A stretch of 64,000 nucleotides of DNA from contig JABCPU010000352.1 in assembly GCA_016800925.1 (NCBI GenBank), forward strand, positions 1 to 64,000. Reading direction: 5' to 3'. Shown here piece by piece: positions 54,857-64,000 of this stretch. Numbering within the stretch: position 1 is the stretch's first letter; each line of letters starts with the position of its first letter. Position numbers and translations under genes: made by a program. Source of the DNA: Suillus spraguei. Its lineage: Eukaryota > Basidiomycota > Agaricomycetes > Boletales > Suillaceae. Below the pieces are notes generated by a model, which made no database searches, was not told where the DNA came from, and worked only from the letters and a program-made list of their open reading frames with translations.

Positions 54857-57386
54857 GATTTGTGTCCTGTATGGCAGATGGTGAGAGACGAGGACCTTGT
54901 AGAAAAAAATACTGACCATCGGGTGAGAACAAGACAGCTATTTTAAAAGAGTCAGAAAAGCGCAACACTATGCACAGCTATAGACGAACCTGTGGTTTCT
55001 GATCGTACTTTCCCCTCAAAATTTGACTGCCGGCAAGTTCATCAGAAGCCATATAATTAATCCCAAAGAATTAGGCACTCACCGGATGGAATTAAGAAGC
55101 TGCACGTAACTTTGCTGCGGGTTTTCCCCTGCGGAAAAAAAAGTGTCGAATTAGGAACTAATTATGACCACCGAGATCACTTACTGAGTGCCTCGATAAA
55201 AGCCTGCATTTCAAATATGTATGAGGGGCTGAAGTGAGAAGCGTGGATTAAGGAACTCACATAGCTCATAGCGCCCGTGGCTCTTCCAGCTTCTTGTGTA
55301 TCCGCGCTGGTCTGTGAATCCTTGCAACCACCCCAAGAGATCTACATTGAAGGTGAGCGTGATATAAAATAACCAAAGTTTCACGCACGCAGTCTGCAGG
55401 ACTCGTCTTCGTGGCCCTGGAGATTACCTCGGCTTGATGTCCATGTTCGGCGGTCTTGATGAATCCAGTAACGGAGCTGAACACGCCGCGCATATCGCCG
55501 CGAGCATATGAACTCACGGCAGACATTAAGCTTTGGCCGGCCTCCGCGGCAAGATTTGGTTCTTTAATCTTGCCTTCCGTAGTATACTGATGGCACAAAA
55601 GTGAGATTACGATGAGGATGGAGAGAAAGAGTAACCCACGACAAATGGGAGATCTAAATATAGATTGAATTACGATCAGTATCAGCACTGAAAAGTGACA
55701 ACAGATCCATTCATACCCAGAGCTGATCCCGAGTGGCAGCACTGTAAGAATTTTAGTATATGAATACCACCTCATGTTCTTAGCGGGAAGAACTTACATC
55801 ATAGATGGCGGTGAGACGACAGCCCGCAGGAAGCGACTTTACCATAATGTCGTGCATCAACTGAAAAAATGGTCATTAGCGGAAAGTGGCGAGGGATGGA
55901 CTACAACAAGGACGCACATCATCAACAATGTGACCATTGACTTTGAAATCAACCGGGTAGATGACTATCCCGCAAACGAATCAGCTTATGCTTTCTGTGA
56001 GATGTAGTCGTTACCTTCATCGTATCCATCGTCTTCATCGCCATCGAGGTCTTCTGTCTGTCCTCCGTGACCGGAAACTATTTGATGTGAGTTACAACCG
56101 GGTAGATGACTGCGAAAGGCGCGTACAATGGAAGAACAGTGAGTCATGAGGACGGGCATCGCGAACGAGCCATTCCATTGCGCGCAGCTATCAGCGCCCA
56201 TCAGTCAGCACCAGTACAATTTTGTAGGTAACTTATTCACTATGTTTTGCCGAGTAGGAATTTGGCGTGGGTCCCTCGCATCGTCAGTGAGTATGACCAT
56301 GTCCTCCTCCTTATACCCAAACTGAGCTGGAAACGATCCATGGGATATCAGGCGCATTCCGTAGTGTTTGGACTTACCAATCAAGAAACGCTTTAGATTG
56401 TTTGCATCATTAATGCAACCAAGCAATTGTTCTTTCTGGCCGATGTAATTGATTCCAATCTGTTTTGAAGGTAGATATCAGATGTGAATGAGCGTTAGTC
56501 CATGCGCACGACATACACACAAGGCTTTCTTCTTGCCGGTACACTGAGAATATTGGAAAGAGTATTGCTGCATTTGATTGGGCCCTTGTATTTGAGGGCC
56601 ATAAAACTGGTGTTGATCGGGTGGCCTCTGTGGGGGTCCGCCTGTTTAAAATATTATGATGAGAAATGACTTGGTAGGTTCCAGCGATCAACCCACTTGG
56701 AGGAGAATGACCGTAGCCACCGCTCATCCTGAGGAATGTTAATATGTCTATCAACGCGAAGATCTCACGAAAAACGTACTGGGGAGGAGGTACACCATAG
56801 CCACGAGGGGGTCCAGGTGGTGGTGGATAATTCATAGGAGGACCTGGGGGTGCTGGGTACTGTGAAGGAGGGCCTTGCCTACCTGGAGTCCCAGGTGGTG
56901 CGCCGTATGATGAGGACGGAGGGCCGGGCGGTGGTGCATAAGGAGGACCTTGAGGAGATGCATGGTTGCCAGCAAAGTGACCTGGGTGACCACTATTGTG
57001 GTGATGTCTAGGATGGTTGTCTCTTGATACTGGTGGTGGAAATCCAAAGCTGTGGTTCAATGATATTGATATTGAGGTGACAGATACAAAGTATATTTTA
57101 CTGGTTACCTACCCTCTGGGTGCCGGGGAACCGTGTGAAGGAAACGATGGCGTGGCAGCATGCATAGAGTTGTGTGGAGGTGGATTGGGAGGTGGAACAT
57201 AGCTACCACTGAAACAATCATCATATCAGCTTAACTTTCTATTCAGCAAGTGTCACATACGGGATTGGGAACCTGATGAATAAAGATGTAAGCGGTTCTG
57301 TATAAGACGAGTTATCGACACACTCACTGGGGTGAGGGGCCACTCTGATTGTTACTAATCGGGTGACTAGAATGTCCTGGTCTCAT
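54857..57386 (-). CDS. MCA1: Type I metacaspase
   Basis: A cysteine protease of the caspase fold with Arg/Lys specificity, linked to protein quality control and cell death in fungi. The type I layout is clear. A proline/glycine/glutamine-rich prodomain covers about 200 residues (APPPGPPSSSYGAPPGTPG, QMQQYSFQYSQ). The p20-like core follows with KKKALCIGINYIGQ, GCINDANNLKRFL, MVILTDDARDP, the catalytic His in FHFSGHGGQTEDLDGDEDDG (split by an intron), and the catalytic Cys in AIYDCCHSGSAL. The p10 part includes SYAFIEAL and QQSYVQLLNSIRDELAG. Exon 1 is 57386-57328, exon 2 only 12 nt (57261-57272), exon 3 57208-57113. About 15 introns, all GT-AG by eye. The stop near 54857 follows LSCSHPM in the last exon and is less certain. 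Confidence 0.88.
57261..57272 (-). other. MCA1: 12-nt microexon of the metacaspase
   Basis: GTTCCCAATCCC on the minus strand lies between CATCAG and GTATGTG. It joins PSPQ to GSYVPPPNPP as Q-FPIP-G. The flanking introns are about 55 and 52 nt. Confidence 0.72.
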
Positions 57387-58541
57387 ACTAGATTTATAAC
57401 TCGAAGAGCTGAGAGAGACTTCAGATTCAAGACTGTTACCTGACGCGTGACTGCGCTCGTGCACTGCCACCAAGGATTCGCGCTTGTATTCAATCTTACA
57501 CTAGCAAAAACACTCCAAGCTCTGGAGTGACCGTTCATTCATTAACAGATGAAGTTCTGAACCCCGAAACATGTAATTCCGTTCGGTCATCGATTAAATC
57601 ACATCATCGTATACATGGCGGCAGAGATCATTGCACAAATGGACACAAGTGTTTGACGTGCAGGGCTGTAACCTCACTGGCGGCTCAGTAATTCCACTTG
57701 GAGCACAAGGACTCATAACGACCGCCACTTTTCTCGTGAGTATGATGTGGCTTGTCAGATCAGGACCATCGATAACTATCATGACCACGTTTCTTAACGA
57801 GGGAAGACTCAACCTTTTTTACCCTGCGTAATCCATCGAGGTATGTCCGATCAGACCGTACTTTTCCTTTTGCAGTGTAACCTTCAAAGAAACTAAACAC
57901 CATCGCTCAATTTGCTTTCAAAATTGATGAGATATCATTACACCCGTAACGTCCAACTCAAAGTCAATCCAATGACTAATGAGTCCGTTGTTAACCAGGT
58001 ATACGTGCCAGTACTACTCTAGACTCTTCACACTCTTTCAAATAATTGACCATCTGATCCAGTGACTAGCACACCATCAGGAAAACGTAATTCGTTATAG
58101 AGTGTTACAAAGTACTCTGTAATGTTCTGTAGCGGTTAATGCTTTCCTGACGACAAGCACACCAATTACCCCCACCACCGGACCGAACAGCCCATCTATC
58201 AACAGGCGGTAGCAATCCTATATCCGGTGCGGATCCGTATTGCGGCAATCTCGGAAGTGTATCCACTTATTTTGTTCCGGATCTTACCTCTGTTTGTTTA
58301 GATTTGGATTTGTTGCGTGGACGGGCCAGCGTCCCCGCACCGCCCCACACCAGCCCACACCCCGGACAGGTTCTCCATTTCGATCCTTTGCCAGGTGGTT
58401 TTGCTACTTCTAGTTTTTTACCCGAACTTATCCCGTGACATGAGAAATTAATAATGGATATAGACCAGATAGTATAAAAGAGACTAGCTACATCCGTGAT
58501 TGAGTCGAGTAAGCAATCCTTCTTAATCTTCATCAATAACA
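57387..58541. other. Divergent promoter region
   Basis: 1.15 kb between the metacaspase (minus) and sugar transporter (plus) start codons. No convincing coding exons; small frames are scattered. It probably holds both promoters. Confidence 0.5.
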
Positions 58542-61002
58542 ATGGGTGGAGGCCATGCTGGAGGCGCAAGTCCTTACGCTGCAAAACATCGTCAAGCACT
58601 GCAGGGCCAGTCAGGATGGGTAATTTCTCTTGAATAATTGTGTCTAGTTCTGCATACTAACACACCCCGCAGGCCGGCCTTGTGCACAATCGCAAAATTT
58701 TTGCCAATGCAGTCTTCGCCTCTCTGGGTGGTTTGCTCTATGGTACAACCCTATCACCATGTTTTTTTTCAAGCTCGTACTGACACGGTGAAGGTTATAA
58801 CCAGGGTGTATTTTCCGGCGTCTTGAGGTGAACTTTCACACCACCTTTTTGCCATCTATGATCCTCAAATTGGTCCAGTATGTATTCATTCGACCAGCGA
58901 ATGGCCTCCGCTGTCAGCAATCCTGGAACCAAGGGTTGGCTAGTATCTATCCTGGAACTTGGAGCTTGGGTCGGTGTTCTCTCTACCGGGTACTTGGCTG
59001 ACAAGCTCTCCCGTAAATACACCATCATGCTTGGTTCGTGCGCCTCACTTTTTTGCGAGGCGATGTAGCTGATTCATCCATGCAGCCGTCTCTATATTCT
59101 GTGTTGGTGTCGTCGTCCAAACTGCAGCATTCCATCCCTCGTCGATATATGGCGGTATGCCCTCACACTCTGTTCAAAGTTTCACGTCTGAATCTCATCT
59201 TAGGGCGTTTCATCACTGGTCTTGGTGTCGGATCCCTCAGTATGGCGGTTCCCCTGTACAAGTATGTTATAACAATCCCCTTTTATGTCTTTACTAACCC
59301 TTTACCAGCGCTGAACTCTCTCCTCCTGAAGTCCGCGGCAGTCTGGTTGCTCTGCAGCAATTTGCTATCACCTTTGGTATTTTAATCTCCTTCTGGATTG
59401 ACTACGGTACCAACTACATCGGTGGTACTGGAAGCGGGCAGAGCGAGATTGCATGGCGCGTTCCATTGGCCATGCAGCTTGTTCCTGCTGTCATTCTGGG
59501 TATTGGTGTCATTTTCATGCCTTTCTCTCCAAGGCATGTCTCAACTTCTGCTTACAACAGATCAAAAAACTCATGGTATTCAGATGGCTTGTGAACCAAG
59601 GTCGTGATGAAGAGGCTGTCGTTGTTCTTGGTAACGCGCGCCGCCTTCCTCCGAACTCTGATCTCGTCCAAATCGAGTTCTTGTGGGTCATAAGATCATT
59701 GCTGCCCTGATCTTCCTGACCTATGTTTTGCTTCAGGGAAATCAAAGCCCAGTACCTATTCGAAAAGGAATTAAATGCTTTGAAGTTCCCTCAATTCCAG
59801 GATGGGTCGTTCTCATCGAATTTCAAGCTCGGTCTTCATGCCTATATGAGTTTACTTACCTCACGCAGTACGAATTTGTCGCAGTGGTACCAATTATAAA
59901 CGCTAACGTTGCTTTCGCCAGCTCTCCTTTACCGTGTCACCGTTGGCTCATTGTGAGTCGCTATTTTCTACGGATAGGACTTAGCCCAATGGATTTTCAG
60001 AACCATGTTCTTCCAGCAATGGACCGGCGTTAACGCGATCTTGTACTACGCACCCAGCATCTTCAGTGACTTGGGCTTGACGGGCAACGCAACTAGCCTT
60101 CTTGCCACGGGTGTTGTTGGTGTTGTGTACGCCTCACCACATACTTTTACATACATAATTAACACAACCCAATTAGCATGTTCCTCGCAACCATCCCTGC
60201 CGTTATATGGATCGATAAGGTCGGCCGTAAGCCAGTCTTAATATCTGGTGCTTTCCTCATGGCTACGTTAGTATTATATTCTTGCGTGTCAAACTTGCCG
60301 TTCTGAACTTTCCATAATAGATGCCATTTCATCGTCGCAGTACTGACTGCGCTCTACCACGATTCTTGGTCATCGTGCGTCTCATTGAAATTTTATTATC
60401 CTACTTGAACTAAAACATCTCACTAGACACCCTACTGCTGGTTGGGTGGCTTGCGCTTGCGTCTGGGTATTCGCCGTCGCCTTTGGTTACAGCTGGGGTC
60501 CGTGCAGCTGGATCCTCGTTGCTGAGATTTGGCCGTTGAGTATACGTGGCAAGGGTATTTCTATTGCCTCGTCGTCCAATTGGGTTCGTTCTTTGGACAT
60601 TTATGAGGAAATTTACTGATCGTCATGGCAAATAGATGAACAATTTCATCGTCGGCCAAGTAACGCCGACAATGCTAACTCACATCGGCTTTGGGACATT
60701 CGTGTTCTTTGGCGTGAGTGGTCTGTTCATTTACTTTTTTCAATGTCTGATGAAAAGTAACACAGGTCTTCGCCTTCCTCGGCGGTTTTTTCATCATGTT
60801 CTTCGTACCCGAGACCAAGGGCCTCACTTTGGAAGAAATGGACGACGTGTTTGGAGACCGTGAAGGTCTTGCCGTTGCGGATCAACAGCGCCACAGCGCT
60901 ATTGCTGACCGTATTGGCTTGACTGCGTTTGGCCAGCGCAAGGGCGGATCCGACAACGAAAAGAGCAGTCACGAGCTCTTCGACGATGAGGGAAAAGCTT
61001 AA
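58542..61002 (+). CDS. MFS sugar transporter
   Basis: A hexose-type proton symporter of the sugar porter family in the plasma membrane, with 12 helices. The N-terminus is [20 protein letters not shown]. Helix 1 is [40 protein letters not shown] and the loop 2-3 signature [12 protein letters not shown] follow, then [48 protein letters not shown] (the PESPR-like motif with Phe for Glu), [35 protein letters not shown]-like [17 protein letters not shown] and the C-terminal [15 protein letters not shown]. About 13 introns keep frame throughout. One of them is GC-AG (59534-59583). The hydrophilic tail ends in [12 protein letters not shown]. Sugar specificity cannot be read from the sequence. Confidence 0.9.
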
Positions 61003-62830
61003 TGTCCATCGGACCTCGGTTGATCGCGCACATGTTTCTATTCACTCAATATTTAACACGCTGTATTTTCCGCAATGCATGCACCCTAGTGGTGCCGGTG
61101 AACATGTAAATGGAATACTAATCTGAATAATATTAATGTTGATAGGAACCCCTCCAGTCGTTGCAATGCTGACGTATCTTGTGGCGCAGCAATTTAGTGA
61201 AACCCGCGAGATCACCAGTGCGGCGCTCTACGGAGCTTTGAGAAAACATCTAAGCATCACCAGACCGTTGAACCTTTCGGGGAGTGAGAAGCCCCAGCCT
61301 TCACGGGTCTCCATAATCCTGGGGTATCCGAATCTATTGCCTGGGGAGCTCGTATCAAGAAGAAGCTTGAATGACCTTCTATCTTGGCAGTAATAATAGT
61401 GGCAAAACCGGCGCTTGCCAGCAGTTGCCAGCTGCCCGACTTCGCTGGCAAACGCTCGGATCCACCAGTCAGAAAGGTCCGACCATTTTTCCCGCCATAA
61501 TCATATCGTCGATCATGGAATTGTGCAATACTCCCCATATGATGATATGGATCCGTTCCCGTTTTAAATCATGGGTTCTGGATCGTCCGCGGAGTTGGCG
61601 CGGACTGTGGTATTCGCTGTCAACTTTCATTGGTTTTCATCGGATGGTCCTCATGCATCACGAGTCGTGACCCTGGACTCTGGAGCAACTGCCGTGTCCA
61701 GTATTTCAAAATTCGGCAGGACCCTTTGAAAACTTGCTTGCTTTGCCTTATTTAATTTGAAAACTCGACTGATCATGAATCATGATGGGATACGAAGTTC
61801 AGTATCAACCTATGTTGAAGCGGTGCAGTCTGTGAGAGTCCAACTGCTGGTACAGCGAACCAAAAACCTCGAGGAAAAATAACCAACGCGTTATGTAGGA
61901 TACGGTCCGCGATGTGGCAGAGTGGGGCTAGCGCGCTGGATTCTTCGTCACCGGGATGAAAAGGTGGATCGATCTCGCTAATCAGCGCATCTAGTTGTTC
62001 AGCGACGTGCACGCCACGTTTTGTCGTCGACGCTCCTAGGCGCTTCGGTTTATGTAATTGATTTGAAAACGTGGCGGTAACTCAGTGTCACTCCAAGTAC
62101 TGACTTGGCGAACAAGTAAATTCGATACCCCCCAAATCCATGTTAAACTCAAAGCCATAGTGCGTTATCCTGTTGCACGAAGAAATCAAATTTTTAATGT
62201 TATCAGTTGGCGCGGTCTCATGAGGCCACAGCTGGAAATTCTTTTCAGGGTACCATCATGATTGATGACAGTTCGGAGGTCACTCAACTTGAACACATCT
62301 TCGACATGATGCCGAACCAACCCGGATCCGAGACCGGCGACGTTGGTGCAGTTGCAAAAGTATGTATGTATACGCCCTCTGTGTATAGGGCTATGACCAA
62401 GATAAGGTCTACGACCCCGAAGGACAATAAATAGGACTTGAAAAAATGTATGTATCTCGCAGATGAATGTTGTAGTCAAGCATTCATGCGCGAGATAGAC
62501 CCAGGCTGAGATACGGAGGCACTCCAGCACCGCTTCAATTTCTTACGCAGTAAGCTATGCAGTGCCGGTCAGCAGTCACCAGTGGGACAGGGATTGTGCG
62601 ATAAGTTTGTGAAAGACTGAAACAGCAGCCGAGTGTACTAGCTAAGGTTGGTCTAGAAAGGACTTGAATACTTTCCTATTTAGGAATAGTGATGTTTCAA
62701 TTGCTGATTATGCTGCCATGACTCGCCATCGCACTCTCCCTTGCCAGATGCCCCAGTACACATCCGTCCACCTGATTTTTAGCTTTTTGAGTTATACACT
62801 TGTGAATTATCTTGAGGATCTACATTCACA
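61003..62830. other. 1.8-kb intergenic region
   Basis: Between the sugar transporter 3' end and CTU2, both on the plus strand. I see only short unsupported frames (for example 61136-61393 plus and 62186-62530 minus), no repeats of note and no RNA gene. Confidence 0.5.
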
Positions 62831-64000
62831 ATGTCGTCGTGTGGAAATCCAGCCGCAGACGAGCAAGCCCTCATGCCCCGTGAGTGTTTTCAACTGTATC
62901 TACCCGTGTCTCATTCACTTTGGCAGGTCGTCTGAAGTTTGGGAATTCAAAAGACTGCGTCAGGTGCAGGTTAAAACCAGGCAACATCGTGATCCGTCAT
63001 GCGGTTTACTGCCAGTGAGTGTTTTGTTCATTTAAGCGAGGAGCAAATTTGACTACATCCCTCATAAGAGAATGCTTCACCCCGATGGTAGACATGAAAT
63101 TCAGAAAAGCCCTCGAACCTTCAGTCAATGCTAGGGCGGGCACCTCGAAGCGACCCAAGCTCAAGGCATCGGGAAACCTGTGCCTAGGATTCTCTGGCGG
63201 CCTAGGGTCGTCGATTTTACTGGACATCGTCCACAATACATATTTCTCCAGTCAACCGCCCCTGGATGATTCAGGCAGACCAAGAGGCGGTACCAATCAT
63301 CCACGGAACGCCAGCGTATGGCCGTCCTGCATTGTTTGTTATGTAGAGGTATGCGGAGCTTTTGCTGGGGTAAGTCGTTGCTATGATCTCCGATTGAGAT
63401 TCAGTAACATAATGGGAGCTAGATGCAAGACAGAACCGAAGATATTCGATCTGTAGTCGAGCGATATCCATCATTCGATTTTGTGCCTCTGCGAATAGAA
63501 GATGCGTTCGATGGGTCTTGGTGGACCAAAGTTTCCGGACCAAACACCACCCCACAGGTTTGGCTAGAACTCAGCAAGGATGGCCTGATTACAGATGGTA
63601 GAACTGCAGCAATGCATCTATTTAACATACTGAACCTTGCGTTGTCAGGACTCCATGTCACTTCCGATGTAACTAGTCTAACTCCAGTCGAAGCTATGCG
63701 GTCGTATTTATCATCTCTGCCCACGCAAACTGCAATTTCTAGTGCTTTACAGAATCTCACCCGTGTACTTATCCTGCACACGGCCCACTCCAGGGGTTCC
63801 TCGCATTTGCTCTTCGGATCATCTCTCACGTCGCTCTCCATCTCTCTTTTATCATCTATTTCGCAAGGTGGAGGGTACGCAATCCGTGAGGAACTTCAGG
63901 AGGAGTGGGCGCCGGTTACTGCTTCTGGTTCGAAGCTTAGTAGTGTGCTCAGGGTTGTCCGACCTCTCAGAGACGTTACTGCAAAAGAATGTGCTGTATA
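62831..64000 (+). CDS. CTU2: Cytoplasmic tRNA 2-thiolation protein 2 (truncated by window edge)
   Basis: Ctu2/Ncs2 forms a complex with Ctu1/Ncs6 that puts sulfur on U34 of Lys, Glu and Gln tRNAs, using sulfur from Urm1. Exons are 62831-62879, 62927-63014, 63069-63369 and 63423 to beyond 64000. The N-terminus carries paired cysteines (KDCVRCRLKPGN and HAVYCQECF) and VDMKFRKALEP. The PP-loop-like motif is GFSGGLGSSILLD. Then come YVEVCGAFAG-MQDRTEDI, FDFVPLRIEDAF, SHLLFGSSLTSLSISLL, SQGGGYAIREELQEEW and VVRPLRDVTAKECA at the edge. The PP-loop glycine/serine pattern SGGLGS is kept. No frame break is seen. The C-terminal cysteine cluster lies outside the window. Confidence 0.92.

Overview
The window is nuclear DNA of a filamentous basidiomycete, most likely an agaricomycete mushroom. 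The evidence is dense genes split by many 48-60 nt GT-AG introns, with families typical of that group: a KDZ transposon with its CxC2 cysteine cluster, DUF6535 membrane proteins, a NACHT (NLR-like) protein with WLQT repeats, a polyporopepsin-type aspartic protease and a metacaspase. I cannot fix the order; Boletales would fit, but that is a guess.

The left third (1-19.2 kb) is rich in mobile DNA. A decayed Helitron (minus strand, 662-6528) lies among repeats: perfect-stem hairpin units, a 48-bp satellite, a 650-bp pyrimidine minisatellite and direct-repeat copies at 48-500, 7180-7490 and 8965-9156. Next comes a DUF6535 membrane-protein gene (about 9.6-19.2 kb). One of its introns holds a 7.2-kb KDZ-type element bounded by 16-bp inverted repeats (10973-10988 and 18177-18192). 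The element carries an intact 641-codon cargo gene on the opposite strand, a second companion gene, and a transposase that has lost its catalytic core.

The middle (19.9-43.1 kb) is mainly conserved single-copy genes: an MFS transporter, cytosolic methionyl-tRNA synthetase with two 8-nt microexons, a small secreted protein, a protein built on a 45-residue tandem repeat, the splicing factor Bud13, an Hsp20-like protein, an Srs2-type DNA helicase, a class V aminotransferase, an HMG-box-like protein and an AIG2/GGCT-like protein.

The right third (43.1-64 kb) has two paralogous membrane-anchored Ppn2-like metallophosphatases about 9 kb apart, one intact and one with two frameshifts. Between them lie a NACHT gene carrying a 27-bp coding minisatellite, an aspartic protease with both catalytic motifs lost, and a foldback repeat. 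Then follow a metacaspase with a 12-nt microexon, a sugar transporter with a GC-AG intron, and the start of the tRNA 2-thiolation gene CTU2/NCS2, cut by the window edge.

The genes form no single pathway. The notable structures are the KDZ element nested in an intron, the drifting NACHT repeat array, the microexons, and the fact that nearly every apparent frameshift in the window is a loss of one base. All exon boundaries were read by eye from splice consensus and frame continuity, not computed.
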